A stretch of DNA of 43,752 nucleotides from Aestuariivirgaceae bacterium (GTDB lineage Bacteria > Pseudomonadota > Alphaproteobacteria > Rhizobiales > Aestuariivirgaceae), in NCBI GenBank assembly GCA_028282065.1, contig JANQIR010000027.1:1-43752 (forward strand), read 5' to 3'. The notes below the pieces were generated by a model, which was not told the DNA's origin, searched no databases, and saw only the letters and a list, made by a program, of their open reading frames with translations. Positions 16,741-26,501 of this stretch are shown here, piece after piece (the first letter of the stretch is position 1; each line of letters opens with the position of its first letter). Both the position numbers and the translations under genes were made by a program.

Positions 16741-17553
16741 TTGGACACCCCTATTCCCGAAAGGCAGATCGGCATTTTGACCATCACCCGCCAGCTCGGC
16801 CGGGTCAATGTTGACGACCTGGCAGTGCGGTTTGCCGTTACACCGCAAACCATCCGCCGCGACCTGAACGAACTTTGCGAGCGCGGCCTGCTCCATAGGG
16901 TACATGGCGGTGCAGTTCCTGCCTCCGGCATCGCCAACTACGCCTACGAGGCGCGCCGCAGTGTGGCGGAAGACGAAAAGCGGCGGATCGGCCTGGCCGC
17001 CGCCGGGTTGATATCCGACGACAGTGCGTTGCTTATTAATATCGGCACAACCACCGAACAAGTCGCCCGCGCCCTTCGCGGCCGTAGCGGACTCATGGTC
17101 ATTACAAATAATATGAACGTTATCAATATTTTAAGCGGGTCGACTGGCATCGAAGTGGTGGTTGCAGGTGGCGTACTCCGGCATGCCGACGGCGGTATCG
17201 TGGGTGAAGCCGCCGCCGATTTCATTCGGCAATTCAAGGTGGACTATGCCATCATCGGCGCATCAGCCATCGACACCGACGGGTCGCTGCTGGATTACGA
17301 CTATCGCGAGGTTCGCGTGGCCAAGGCCATCATGAGCAGCGCCCGAAAGATCATCCTGGTTGCGGACGCAATGAAGCTTGAGCGTACCGCACCCGTCAGG
17401 ATCGGCCACCTGTCACAGCTCGATCACATCGTCACGGATCGGGAACTGCCCGAACAACTGATGGATATCTGCAATGAAAACGATGTGCAGGTTGTCATTG
17501 CAGGCATTCCGGCAAGCACCGAAACAGCCAGCAATGTTGCTGCAGGTCAGTGA
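16741..17553 (+). CDS. glpR: DeoR-family repressor GlpR
   Basis: This protein of 270 residues has an N-terminal winged helix-turn-helix (PERQIGILTITRQLGRVNVDDLAVRFAVTPQTIRRDLNEL, then RVHGGA). The DeoR sensor domain follows (INIGTTTEQVARAL, then ITNNMNVINIL, VVVAGGVLRHADGGIVG, ADAMKLER). It should repress the divergent importer operon and glpD-glpK until glycerol-3-phosphate binds. I chose the TTG at 16741: GGAG lies 8 bases before it and the resulting N-terminus matches the family. The in-frame ATG at 16642 would add 33 residues unlike the family and would place the operator-like repeats inside the gene. Confidence 0.88.
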   Translation: MDTPIPERQIGILTITRQLGRVNVDDLAVRFAVTPQTIRRDLNELCERGLLHRVHGGAVPASGIANYAYEARRSVAEDEKRRIGLAAAGLISDDSALLINIGTTTEQVARALRGRSGLMVITNNMNVINILSGSTGIEVVVAGGVLRHADGGIVGEAAADFIRQFKVDYAIIGASAIDTDGSLLDYDYREVRVAKAIMSSARKIILVADAMKLERTAPVRIGHLSQLDHIVTDRELPEQLMDICNENDVQVVIAGIPASTETASNVAAGQ

Positions 17554-17566
17554 ATTCCATTGAATA

Positions 17567-17590
17567 TTCGAATTTGTTCGTTTACGTTCG
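17567..17590 (+). promoter_or_regulatory. Candidate GlpR operator upstream of glpD
   Basis: TTCG occurs at 17567, 17577 and 17587, a strict 10-bp step that puts the half-sites on one face of the helix. It lies 46-69 bp before the glpD start and shares TTCGTTT and ACGTTCG with the site before glpV. Regulation by the adjacent GlpR is inferred. Confidence 0.5.
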
Positions 17591-17635
17591 ATATTTCCTT
17601 AACGCGGGTACAGACGAGACTCTGGAGCGTCGTTC

Positions 17636-19150
17636 GTGTTCGACATAGCGGTTGTTGGCGGCGGCATAAACGGATGCGGCATTGCACGTGACGCAGCCGG
17701 CAGAGGCCTGTCGGTTTTGCTTCTCGAAAAGCACGATCTGGCCAGCGGGACGAGTTGTGCTTCCACAAAGCTGGTACACGGCGGATTGCGCTATCTCGAA
17801 CACTACGAATTTGCCCTCGTTCGCGAGGCGTTGAAAGAGCGCGAAGTGCTCTTGCAGATGGCGCCGCACATCATCTGGCCCATGCGGTTCGTGCTACCGC
17901 ACCATCGCGCGCTGCGCCCACGCTGGCTCATCCGCCTCGGTCTGTTCCTTTATGACCATATCGGCGGACGCAAAATCCTGCCCCCGTCGCACAACGTAAA
18001 CTTGTCGCAAGACCCGGCGGGAAAACCGCTCAAGAACGAGTTCTACCACGGCTTTGAATACTCCGACTGCTGGGTCGATGATGCGCGGTTGGTGGTGCTC
18101 ACCGCCCAGGACGCAGCCAGCCACGGCGCTGACATCCGAGTGGGGACAGAGCTCGCCTCGGCGGAACGCGGACGTGACGCCTGGCAGCTTCAACTGCGTT
18201 CGGCCGACGGCGGCGAGATATCTCACGCCGAAGCGCGGGTCCTGGTCAACGCAGCAGGTCCTTGGGTCGGATCGGTCATGTCCAACCGGTTGCGCATAAA
18301 CAGCAAGGCACAGATACGCCTGGTAAAGGGCAGCCACATCGTCGTGCCGCGCCTGTTCGATCACGATCGGGCGTACATCTTCCAGAATGCCGATCAGCGC
18401 GTTTGCTTTGCCATTCCCTATGAAGAGGATTTCACGCTCATCGGCACAACGGATGTGGATGTTGAAGGAGAACCTGACAGCCCGCAAATCACCGACCAGG
18501 AGATATCCTACCTGTGCGACGCGGTGTCCGGATATTTCAAAGATCCCGTCAGGCCGAGTGACGTGATCTGGACGTTTTCCGGCATTCGGCCGCTCTATGA
18601 CGACGGAGTGTCCTCGGCGCAGGAAATTACCCGCGACTACGTGCTCGAGCTTGACGCGGAAAATGAACCGCCACCGCTGCTGAGTGTGTTCGGCGGCAAG
18701 ATCACAACCTACCGCCACCTCGCTGAGGACGCGCTTGCCAAGCTCTCACCCTGGCTCGCGCAAACAGACCCGCCGTGGACGTCGGGCAGTCATCTGCCCG
18801 GTGGGGATTTCAAACTGACCGACAGGCCTGCGCTTGAACAGCGAATTCGATCGCACTGCCCGGCGATTGGTAAGGAACTGGCACAGCGCTACGCCCGTAC
18901 CTATGGGCTCACCGCACTGGAGTTCCTTCCTGAGACCGACAATGAGGCAAAACTCGGCGAGCACTTCGGTGCCGGCCTCTACGCGTGCGAAGTGCGCCAC
19001 CTGATCGCGTATGAGTGGGCGCGCGACGCCGACGACATACTCTGGCGTCGTACCAAACTCGGCCTTCGACTCGATCAGGCGCAGATACAGCACCTGCAAG
19101 ACTGGATCGCAGGAACCGGTTCCATTACTGCCGCTCCGGCGGCAGAATAG
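17636..19150 (+). CDS. glpD: Aerobic glycerol-3-phosphate dehydrogenase GlpD
   Basis: This 504-residue FAD flavoprotein oxidises glycerol-3-phosphate to dihydroxyacetone phosphate at the inner membrane and passes electrons to quinone. The FAD-binding Rossmann motif [20 protein letters not shown] is at residues 5-24, followed by the signature segment [17 protein letters not shown]. The closing FAD contact FGGKITTYR is also present. It starts with GTG at 17636, preceded by CTGGAG. It lies 82 bp after glpR and 22 bp before glpK, so glpD and glpK form an operon, probably GlpR-controlled. Confidence 0.96.
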   Translation: MFDIAVVGGGINGCGIARDAAGRGLSVLLLEKHDLASGTSCASTKLVHGGLRYLEHYEFALVREALKEREVLLQMAPHIIWPMRFVLPHHRALRPRWLIRLGLFLYDHIGGRKILPPSHNVNLSQDPAGKPLKNEFYHGFEYSDCWVDDARLVVLTAQDAASHGADIRVGTELASAERGRDAWQLQLRSADGGEISHAEARVLVNAAGPWVGSVMSNRLRINSKAQIRLVKGSHIVVPRLFDHDRAYIFQNADQRVCFAIPYEEDFTLIGTTDVDVEGEPDSPQITDQEISYLCDAVSGYFKDPVRPSDVIWTFSGIRPLYDDGVSSAQEITRDYVLELDAENEPPPLLSVFGGKITTYRHLAEDALAKLSPWLAQTDPPWTSGSHLPGGDFKLTDRPALEQRIRSHCPAIGKELAQRYARTYGLTALEFLPETDNEAKLGEHFGAGLYACEVRHLIAYEWARDADDILWRRTKLGLRLDQAQIQHLQDWIAGTGSITAAPAAE

Positions 19151-19172
19151 TGTCCGAAGAGGAGAGCGGCTC

Positions 19173-20660
19173 ATGGGCACCTACATTCTGGCGATCGATC
19201 AGGGCACGACATCCTCGCGAGCCATTCTGTTTGACCGCCAGCGTAATGTCACAGCCATAGGCCAGCAGGAGTTCGCGCAACACTTTCCGCAATCCGGCTG
19301 GGTCGAACATGATCCCGAGGACATCTGGCAGACAACCCTGGCGACCTGCCGGGATGCCATGGAAAAGGTCGGAGCAAGTGCCGGAGATATCGCCAGCATC
19401 GGCATCACCAACCAGCGCGAAACCACGGTTGTCTGGGACCGCGAAACCGGCGAGCCCGTCCACCGCGCGATCGTCTGGCAGGACCGCCGCACGGCGGACA
19501 CTTGCGCCGCCCTCAAGGCGGCCGGTCACGAACCGGGCGTCACATCGAAAACCGGTCTGCTGCTCGATCCGTATTTTTCCGGTACGAAGGTTGCGTGGAT
19601 ACTCGATAATGTCGATGGCGCCAGAACCGCCGCTGAAGCCGGCAAACTCGCCTTTGGCACCATCGACAGTTTTCTGCTGTGGCGGCTCACGGGCGGACAG
19701 GTCCACGCGAGCGATGCCACAAATGCCAGTCGCACCTTGCTCTATGACATTCACCAGGGGTGCTGGAGCGAAGAGCTTTGCGATCTGCTGAACGTGCCAA
19801 TGTCGCTATTGCCGGACGTACGCGACAGCGCCGCGGAGTTCGGAACCAGTGCCGCGAACCTGTTGGGCGGAGGCATTCGGATTTGCGGCATTGCAGGCGA
19901 TCAGCAGGCAGCGACTGTTGGTCAGGCCTGTTTCGAGCCCGGCATGATGAAGTCGACCTACGGGACGGGCTGCTTTGCGCTGCTTAACACGGGGGCCGAT
20001 GCCGTTACCTCAAAGAACCGCCTGTTGACGACAATTGCTTATCAACTGGATGGCAAGCCTTGTTATGCGCTTGAGGGATCCATCTTCACTGCCGGCGCCG
20101 CGGTACAGTGGCTGCGCGACGGCCTGGGATTGATCGAACATGCGAGCCACTCTGGCGATCTGGCGGCGCAGGCCGACCCGGCGCAGGTTGTTTATCTGGT
20201 TCCGGCATTCACCGGCCTTGGCGCACCCTACTGGGATGCCGACTGCCGGGGCGCAATCTACGGGCTGACCCGCGGAACTGGCCCGGCGGAACTGGCGCGC
20301 GCGGCTTTGGACGCTGTTTGTTACCAGACGCGCGACCTGCTTGAAGCTATGCGCGGCGACTGGGGCGCATCGCTTAAGACCGTGCTCAGAGTGGACGGCG
20401 GCATGGTCGCATCCGATTACACCATGCAATGCCTGGCGGATATGCTGGATGCGTCGGTCGACCGGCCCCAGATTCTTGAAACGACAGCATTGGGTGCCGC
20501 TTGGCTGGCAGGCATGCAGGCCGGCATCTACCCGGACCGGGACACCTTTGCCGCCGACTGGGCACTGGAGCGCCGCTTCACCCCGGCCATGGACGATGCC
20601 ACACGCAACATGCGCTATGCCGGCTGGAAAGAAGCGGTCAGGCGAACATTGACGAGTTGA
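19173..20660 (+). CDS. glpK: Glycerol kinase GlpK
   Basis: This FGGY-family kinase of 495 residues phosphorylates incoming glycerol to glycerol-3-phosphate with ATP. The N-terminal [14 protein letters not shown] phosphate-binding motif, [14 protein letters not shown], and the C-terminal FGGY region ([20 protein letters not shown]) are all intact. The ATG at 19173 follows a GAGGAGAG ribosome site. It acts between the ABC importer (10.6-16.6 kb) and GlpD. Confidence 0.96.
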   Translation: MGTYILAIDQGTTSSRAILFDRQRNVTAIGQQEFAQHFPQSGWVEHDPEDIWQTTLATCRDAMEKVGASAGDIASIGITNQRETTVVWDRETGEPVHRAIVWQDRRTADTCAALKAAGHEPGVTSKTGLLLDPYFSGTKVAWILDNVDGARTAAEAGKLAFGTIDSFLLWRLTGGQVHASDATNASRTLLYDIHQGCWSEELCDLLNVPMSLLPDVRDSAAEFGTSAANLLGGGIRICGIAGDQQAATVGQACFEPGMMKSTYGTGCFALLNTGADAVTSKNRLLTTIAYQLDGKPCYALEGSIFTAGAAVQWLRDGLGLIEHASHSGDLAAQADPAQVVYLVPAFTGLGAPYWDADCRGAIYGLTRGTGPAELARAALDAVCYQTRDLLEAMRGDWGASLKTVLRVDGGMVASDYTMQCLADMLDASVDRPQILETTALGAAWLAGMQAGIYPDRDTFAADWALERRFTPAMDDATRNMRYAGWKEAVRRTLTS

Positions 20661-20876
20661 TAGCACCACACCGGCATCGGTTAGCCGCTTCGTTTCAGCA
20701 TATACACGACCGTCATCGGAAATTCGGAACTGTCACGGCCATCGGGTGGCCGGAACTTTGTCTTTAAAGAGTCGCAAGTTTCAACAAGAGTCGTCGCAAA
20801 TGACCTTGCGGAAGCACATACTGCCTTGGCATTAAAGGGTCCAGACTTACCGGCACGCGAATCTGGAGGTAGACAG

Positions 20877-22676
20877 ATGCACAATCTCATTGGGCGGTTA
20901 CAGCTATTCACACTTGTTGTGGCGGTGATTGCTTTGATGGGTTCTTCGTACACACACGCGAAGGACAATCTCATCCTCGTTCTGGATTCATCAGGCAGCA
21001 TGGCCGGTCAGATCGACCAGAGGGTAAAGCTAGATATCGCGCGTTCCGCAATCGGCGACCTGCTGACCAAGCTCAAACCGACGACACAGCTGGGCCTGGT
21101 GGCATACGGTCACCGGCGCAAGGGCGATTGCGGCGACATTGAAACCATCTACCAGCTGGGTAAGCCGGATGCACAATCCATCATGCAGGCGGTCGGCGAA
21201 TTACGGGCTGTCGGCAAGACGCCCCTGTCTTCCGCGGTGCGCCAGGCGGCCGAACAACTGAACTTCACCGAAGAAAAGGCCACAGTCATTCTGGTGAGCG
21301 ACGGCAAGGAAAATTGCGGCTCCGATCCCTGCCGGCTTGGCCGCGAACTGAAAGCACAAGGTGTCGACTTCAAGGTCCATGTCGTCGGGTTCGATATCAA
21401 GACGGAAGAAAGCGCCGGTCTGCAGTGCCTGGCTGAATCCACCGGTGGCACCTATGTTCCGGTCGGCAGCGCACAAGATCTCGAAAGTGCGATCTACGAG
21501 GCCGTGCAGGTTGCCGAAGCGCCGGCGGCGACACCTGCACCAGCTCCAGAACCCGCACCTGAACCCGAACCGGCGGTAGAGCCGGGATTGCGCATCGACG
21601 CCGTGGTCAGCGAAGGCGGCGCGCCATGGAAAGCAACACTTGGTCTGAAGATCCTCAGCGCGAAAGCCGGCCTCGACGGCAAACGCAAGGAAATCGCCAA
21701 TGCCTGGCGGGTCAAGAACGGTCACACCTTCAAGAACCTCCCCGCCGGCAGCTACCTTGTGGAAGCCGTACTGCCGGACCATCGCCACATCGTGCGTACG
21801 GCAGAAATCGAGCTTGCCGAAAACGATGCAAAGACTGTCACGGTCAATCTGAATATCGGCCAGGTCCGCTTTGATGCCTCCTTGTCCGAGGAAGGCAAAC
21901 CTTACGCCGGCGGGCTTGGCTGGACGGTCTTCGGGCTGAAGAAGGACCTCGGCGGCAAGCGCAAGAAAATCGCCAATTTCTGGCGGGTTAAATCGGGGCA
22001 GGTCTTCTGGCTGCCGGCCGGCAAGTGGCACATTGAGGGTGTCATCGCCGACGCGCGCTATCTGACCGTCAACCGCGAGATTGCCGTTGAAGCCGGCGGG
22101 GGCGAGGCGCATGCGTTTTCCTTCAACGCCGGCACGGTCAGATTCGACGCTTTCCTGGCCAGCGAGTCCGCCGCCTACACCGCAGGCCTGGGTTGGACGA
22201 TTTTGTCAAAGACCAAAGACCTGAGCGGCAAGCACAAGAAAATCACCAACTTCTGGCGCGTGAAGTCCGGCAGCATATTCCTGTTGCCGGCCGGTTCTTG
22301 GCTGGTCGACGGTGTTTTGGCCGACCACAGACATGTCACCACCAGCATGACGGTCGACGTTGCTCCCGGTAGTGAAGCCCTGCATGAGTTCGACTTCAAG
22401 GCAGGCCGCATTCGCTTCGATGTGACCGTAGGCGGTCAGGCGACCGGCGGTGGTCTTGGTCTCACTGTCTTCGGCCTTGAAAAGGACCTGGCGGGCAAAC
22501 AGAAGAAGATTGCCAACTTCTGGCGCGTCAAGTCTGGCCACATTACCGTCCTGCCGGAGGGAAAATATCAGATAGACGGCCTTCTGGCCGACCAGCGCGA
22601 GGTCAAGGGCACGCAGCAAATTGAGGTGACGGCCGGCGATGAAAAGGCGGTGACAATCGATCTGAAGACTCAGTAG
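20877..22676 (+). CDS. Exported von Willebrand A protein with four ~90-residue repeats
   Basis: This 599-residue protein has a signal peptide (LFTLVVAVIALMGSSYTHA). A vWA domain (about 30-210) with a complete metal site follows: D37-S-S39-G-S41, T115 in KTPL, and D142 in SDGKE. A short Pro/Ala/Glu linker (213-236) leads to four tandem repeats at about 238-327, 328-418, 419-508 and 509-599. Each carries a conserved core, GKxKKIANFWRVKSG, then LPAGxWxxxGxxADxR. The vWA domain suggests metal-dependent protein binding in the periplasm; I do not recognise the repeats. The ATG at 20877 has CTGGAGGT upstream. It lies about 215 bp after glpK and appears to be a separate unit, with a hairpin after its stop. 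Confidence 0.85.
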   Translation: MHNLIGRLQLFTLVVAVIALMGSSYTHAKDNLILVLDSSGSMAGQIDQRVKLDIARSAIGDLLTKLKPTTQLGLVAYGHRRKGDCGDIETIYQLGKPDAQSIMQAVGELRAVGKTPLSSAVRQAAEQLNFTEEKATVILVSDGKENCGSDPCRLGRELKAQGVDFKVHVVGFDIKTEESAGLQCLAESTGGTYVPVGSAQDLESAIYEAVQVAEAPAATPAPAPEPAPEPEPAVEPGLRIDAVVSEGGAPWKATLGLKILSAKAGLDGKRKEIANAWRVKNGHTFKNLPAGSYLVEAVLPDHRHIVRTAEIELAENDAKTVTVNLNIGQVRFDASLSEEGKPYAGGLGWTVFGLKKDLGGKRKKIANFWRVKSGQVFWLPAGKWHIEGVIADARYLTVNREIAVEAGGGEAHAFSFNAGTVRFDAFLASESAAYTAGLGWTILSKTKDLSGKHKKITNFWRVKSGSIFLLPAGSWLVDGVLADHRHVTTSMTVDVAPGSEALHEFDFKAGRIRFDVTVGGQATGGGLGLTVFGLEKDLAGKQKKIANFWRVKSGHITVLPEGKYQIDGLLADQREVKGTQQIEVTAGDEKAVTIDLKTQ

Positions 22677-22729
22677 CCACGCGACAGCTGGCGTTCCGTC
22701 TTACATTTCGCGCCTGTTTCGCTGCCGTT

Positions 22730-22762
22730 GCGACAGCCGCCGCGCCGGGCGGAGGCTGTCGC
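22730..22762 (+). terminator. Strong hairpin after the vWA gene
   Basis: GCGACAGCC (22730-22738) pairs perfectly with GGCTGTCGC (22754-22762), and the loop is GC-rich and partly self-pairing. It is 54 bp past the vWA stop. No T-run follows, so it may be Rho-assisted. A second inverted pair, CTTGCAA/TTGCAAG at 22779-22828, follows before the aldehyde dehydrogenase. Confidence 0.55.
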
Positions 22763-22894
22763 AAGGTTGTCCTTCACCCTTGCAAGCACACGCCGCCCGC
22801 CCCACATGGCGGAGGCTGAGGTTGCAAGTATCCCGCTTCTCGTTTATCCCGCCGGCGACCGGCTTTTTCACCATATAGCTCTGGAGGAGTGCCC

Positions 22895-24331
22895 ATGTAT
22901 CCAGAAAAAATCGAGCTGCTGATCAACGGCAAGTGGCGTGAGGGAAGCGAAGGAAAGACCGAGCCCCTGATCAACCCCGCCACCGAAGAAGTGCTGGCAG
23001 ATGTGCCGCACGCCTCGCCTGCGGATTTGGAAGAAGCCCTCCAGACCAGTAAGGAAGGTTTCAAGGTCTGGCGCGCCACACCGCCCCTGCAACGTCAGGC
23101 AATTATGGAGAAGGCAGCGCGGCTGATGGAAGACCGCGTGGACGACATCGCCAGGACCCTGACATTGGAAATGGGAAAACCCTACGGCGAATCGAAGATT
23201 GAAGTCGGCTTCGTCGTCGATGTGACGCGTTGGTATGCGGAAGAAGGCAAGCGTGCCTATGGACGCATCGTACCAGCCCGCATTCCCGGCGCGCGTCAGA
23301 TGGTCATGAAGGAACCGGTTGGCCCGGCATGCGCATTTGTTGCGTGGAATTTCCCTGGAACCAACGTCATCCGCAAGGTTGCAGGCGCGCTGGGGGCTGG
23401 CTGTTCGATGCTCATCAAGCCAAGTGAGGAAACGCCGGGAACCGCCGTCGCCATTGCCAGATGCTTCCAGGATGCGGGATTGCCACCGGGCGTCCTCAAC
23501 GTTGTGTTCGGCGTTCCCGATGAGGTCTCGCGCCACGTACTGGGATCATGGATACCCCGCAAGGTGTCATTCACCGGTTCGATACCCGTCGGCAAGCACC
23601 TTCAGAAACTATCCGCCGAAACGCTCAAGCGCTGCACCATGGAACTTGGCGGGCACTCACCTGTCATTGTTTTCGACGATGCGGATGTTGAAAAGGCACT
23701 CAATACGGCGGCAGGTTTCAAGTTCCGCAATGCCGGCCAAGTCTGCATTTCGCCGACACGGTTCTATGTGCAGGACAAGACCTACAAGTCGTTTGTAGAA
23801 GGATTTACCGAACGCGCCAACGCAATAAAGGTCGGCAACGGCATGGACGACGGCGTACAGATGGGACCGCTGATTGCCGATCGCCGGCTGGGCGTCATGG
23901 ACGCGTTCGTTGCCGATGCACGAGATTGCGGCGGACGCGTTACCACAGGTGGTGAGCGCATGGGTAACCAGGGGTATTTCTATGCGCCGACGGTGATTGC
24001 CGACGTACCCGATGAAGCCAAGATCATGAATGACGAACCGTTCGGACCCGTGGCGCCAATTACGCCGTTCAATACCTTTGACGAGGTCGTCGAGCGCGCC
24101 AATTCGCTACCCTTCGGCCTGGCGTCCTATGTCTTCACATCGGACGGAGGCAAAGCCGCCAAGATGGAGGATGCGCTGGACGTGGGGCTTGTGGGTGTCA
24201 ACCATCCTTTCGTGGCCATGCCGGAAACGCCATTCGGCGGTGTCAACGAATCGGGATACGGGTCGGAAGGCGGCATCGAAGGGCTCGATGCATTCCTGCG
24301 CACCAAGTTCGTCACGGAAGTCGGCGTCTGA
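22895..24331 (+). CDS. NAD(P)-dependent aldehyde dehydrogenase (succinate-semialdehyde dehydrogenase-like)
   Basis: This 478-residue ALDH-superfamily enzyme has all its catalytic elements: the oxyanion Asn in AWNFPGTN, the general-base Glu250 in MELGGHSP and the nucleophile Cys284 in GQVCISPTRF. PFGGVNESGYGSEGG near the C-terminus resembles GabD-type enzymes, so oxidation of succinate semialdehyde or a related short aldehyde is likely, but the substrate cannot be fixed. The ATG at 22895 follows GGAGGAG; a GTG six bases upstream is less well placed. A cyclase remnant follows on the opposite strand. Confidence 0.9.
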   Translation: MYPEKIELLINGKWREGSEGKTEPLINPATEEVLADVPHASPADLEEALQTSKEGFKVWRATPPLQRQAIMEKAARLMEDRVDDIARTLTLEMGKPYGESKIEVGFVVDVTRWYAEEGKRAYGRIVPARIPGARQMVMKEPVGPACAFVAWNFPGTNVIRKVAGALGAGCSMLIKPSEETPGTAVAIARCFQDAGLPPGVLNVVFGVPDEVSRHVLGSWIPRKVSFTGSIPVGKHLQKLSAETLKRCTMELGGHSPVIVFDDADVEKALNTAAGFKFRNAGQVCISPTRFYVQDKTYKSFVEGFTERANAIKVGNGMDDGVQMGPLIADRRLGVMDAFVADARDCGGRVTTGGERMGNQGYFYAPTVIADVPDEAKIMNDEPFGPVAPITPFNTFDEVVERANSLPFGLASYVFTSDGGKAAKMEDALDVGLVGVNHPFVAMPETPFGGVNESGYGSEGGIEGLDAFLRTKFVTEVGV

Positions 24332-24362
24332 CACACGAAAGCCTGGGTTCGGTTCGCCGCGC

Positions 24363-24817
24363 TCAGGCCAATCCGGCCAGGAGTTCGCGCGCGTCCATCA
24401 GATCGCGCGTGTCGCAACCTGGCATTCGAAGCGCGTAACAATGCCGGCTGCCAGATTCTGGAAGCCGGTTATGACATCGCGCATCTCTTCAGGATCGAGA
24501 CGGCCGGAAAGGCGCGTCGAACCGACCAGATCAACAAACATGATCGTCAGCTGCCGCCGTTCCGCAATTCCTTGCGCTGTTTGGCTGGTCTGCGTTTCGC
24601 GCCCCGGCGCTGATGGCACAACCGCACCGTCACCGCATACAAATGCACGAATGGCTTTCAGGAGCTTCTTTCGCGGACCGAGAGGAATGCCCAGCCCTTC
24701 AAGGTCAGCGTCCTCAAGTTCCGGCAAAACATCTTCGTCAATCTCATTTTCCTCAAAGAGATCAACGAACCGCTCAAATCCGTTTGCGTCAAGCCAGGAC
24801 GAGATGGACATACACAA
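24363..24817 (-). pseudogene. Remnant of a SAM-domain / class III adenylate cyclase / TPR regulator
   Basis: The N-terminal part (24817 to about 24425) encodes a SAM-type helical domain ([28 protein letters not shown]...[15 protein letters not shown] in pieces) and then the start of a class III nucleotide cyclase catalytic domain ([27 protein letters not shown]). It breaks just after VTRFE. A frame shift and a jump lead straight to [18 protein letters not shown] and a stop at 24363. That matches the usual extreme C-terminus (GFDTxDLKEAKxLL) of cyclase-AAA-TPR proteins about 1,000 residues long. A large internal deletion, with its junction near 24415-24425, thus removed most of the cyclase domain and the ATPase and TPR parts. 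The remaining 139-residue frame cannot be catalytic. Confidence 0.75.
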
Positions 24818-25073
24818 CGCTTAGACTAGAGCTATTTGTCTGGCAAATTCAAACTTGCCCTGCAGGTAGTGCGGCAGATTTACCGCACGAGAGAGTTATC
24901 GGCTTTGCACAAAATGTGCCTGCTCAGCCCTAAGCAATTCTGCAATTTTCACTACTTACGTAGATTTCTAGCGGTGTCCGCAATCTATACGAATAGCCCA
25001 AATGGGCATTCTCCGGGAGAATAGCGCAAGTTTACAGGTAAGCAAAAAATTTGATTGGTAAGGGAGCATCCAA

Positions 25074-26294
25074 ATGAGTTCTGCATCCGGAATCGGCAAC
25101 CACAATTTGATGAGCGCTTTCAACGCTGCGGGATCAGGCTTTGGCTTGGGACGTGGTGCATTCGGCGCAGGCGCGGGCAGCCTATTTGGTGGTGGTCCCT
25201 TTAATCCTGGCAACGCCCCAACCATACCTCCATTTAATCCCGGCGGTCCTCCTCCAATACCTGCTTTCAATCCTGGTAGCCCTCCTCCCATGCCACAAGT
25301 GGGAATAGGTACACCCGGAAGCGATTTCATGGCAGGTGGCCCCGGCAACGACGTCATGTTTGGCGGCTCGGGCAACGACGTCATGTTCGGCGACAGCCCG
25401 CGACCACAGCATCGCGGACCGATGGGCGGTGGCTATGGCGGCTACGGCAATCATGCCGGTGGTGCCCACATGCACGCCGGTGGTTACGGCGCGCGTCATT
25501 TTCCACACGGACCCATTGGCGGTTTCGGAGACCGGCTATTCGGTGGACCAGGCAACGACGTGATGCATGGCGGTAGGGGTGCCGACTACCTGCACGGCGG
25601 CCGTGGCAATGACACGCTCTATGGTGGCAGCGGCAATGACACGCTCATTGGCGGCAAAGGCCATGATGTCCTGCATGGCGGGCGTGGCTTTGATGCGCTC
25701 TTTGGCGGGCGCGGCCACGATACACTCTTTGGCGGCAAAGGACCTGATGAACTGTCCGGTGGCAAGGGCGCCGATATCCTAGATGGTGGCCGGGGTGCCG
25801 ACTTGCTCGACGGCGGCAAGGGTGACGACGTTCTCTATGGTGGCAAGGGGCCTGACACGCTCTTTGGCGGCAAGGGTGACGATGTGCTCTACGGAGACGG
25901 TGGCTTTGATGCGCTCTTTGGCGGGCGCGGCGATGACACGTTGCTTGGTGGCCGGGGTTTTGATCTGCTTGTTGGCGGCGATGGCGAAGACACGCTTCTC
26001 GGAGGCCGCGGCGATGACGCGCTCTATGGTGGCGGAGATGACGACGCCCTATACGGCGGCGGAGGCAATGACCTGCTCGCGCCCGGAGAAGGTGATAATC
26101 TTGTAGATGGCGGCTATGGTGTGGATACGTTAAGCCTAACCGGTAGCTATGACGCCTATGATCGAGACACATCGGACAACGATGGCACGACAATCTACTA
26201 CTTCTCCAATGATAATGAAGATCATGAAGTGAGCAATGTTGAGCTGGTCGCTTACGGCGACACGCCAGTTCTACCAATAGACTATACCGTGTAA
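25074..26294 (+). CDS. RTX calcium-binding repeat protein
   Basis: This 406-residue protein has a low-complexity N-terminus with three FNPG..PP.P repeats (about 43-75) and two RTX nonapeptides. A Gly/His/Tyr-rich insert (about 104-153) interrupts them, then 20 tandem GGxGxDxLx nonapeptides form the calcium-binding beta-roll (about 154-334). The C-terminal segment contains [11 protein letters not shown], typical of the end of RTX rolls. Such proteins leave the cell through a type I exporter using a C-terminal signal and fold in external calcium. No type I exporter is in the window. No enzyme domain is visible, so a structural or matrix role is likely. The ATG at 25074 has GGGAG upstream. A terminator pair follows. 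Confidence 0.9.
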   Translation: MSSASGIGNHNLMSAFNAAGSGFGLGRGAFGAGAGSLFGGGPFNPGNAPTIPPFNPGGPPPIPAFNPGSPPPMPQVGIGTPGSDFMAGGPGNDVMFGGSGNDVMFGDSPRPQHRGPMGGGYGGYGNHAGGAHMHAGGYGARHFPHGPIGGFGDRLFGGPGNDVMHGGRGADYLHGGRGNDTLYGGSGNDTLIGGKGHDVLHGGRGFDALFGGRGHDTLFGGKGPDELSGGKGADILDGGRGADLLDGGKGDDVLYGGKGPDTLFGGKGDDVLYGDGGFDALFGGRGDDTLLGGRGFDLLVGGDGEDTLLGGRGDDALYGGGDDDALYGGGGNDLLAPGEGDNLVDGGYGVDTLSLTGSYDAYDRDTSDNDGTTIYYFSNDNEDHEVSNVELVAYGDTPVLPIDYTV

Positions 26295-26315
26295 TCCCTC
26301 CCCACACGGTGAAGC

Positions 26316-26352
26316 CCCGGCACGGTGTTCCCACCCGAATGCCAGTGCCGGG
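26316..26352 (+). terminator. First hairpin after the RTX gene
   Basis: CCCGGCAC (26316-26323) pairs perfectly with GTGCCGGG (26345-26352), starting 22 bp after the RTX stop. No T-run follows. Confidence 0.45.
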
Positions 26353-26383
26353 TCTACATCGTGCCCTCACGCACGGTGTACGG

Positions 26384-26430
26384 CTGACGCTCCTATCACT
26401 ACTGACCTGGTGATGGGGCGTCAGTTATTT
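26384..26430 (+). terminator. Rho-independent-like terminator after the RTX gene
   Basis: CTGACGC (26384-26390), an inner TATCAC-type stretch, and GCGTCAG (26418-26424) form a long stem, followed by TTATTTT on the plus strand. It is well placed to end transcription of the RTX gene before the convergent DUF4340 gene. Confidence 0.65.
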
Positions 26431-26501
26431 TGTGAATGATCTGAGCATTTCCGGCGAAGCAGGCGCGCGCACCACAATGCTGGGCCACGCATCTTGCCGG
26501 T

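Noticed and set aside
22779..22828. Inverted CTTGCAA/TTGCAAG pair before the aldehyde dehydrogenase as a riboswitch
   Set aside because: Only a simple inverted repeat with a long loop; no conserved riboswitch core is visible.
25154..26100. Repeat array considered as CRISPR or satellite DNA
   Set aside because: The periodicity is 27 bp and follows the RTX nonapeptide reading frame; there are no unique spacers.
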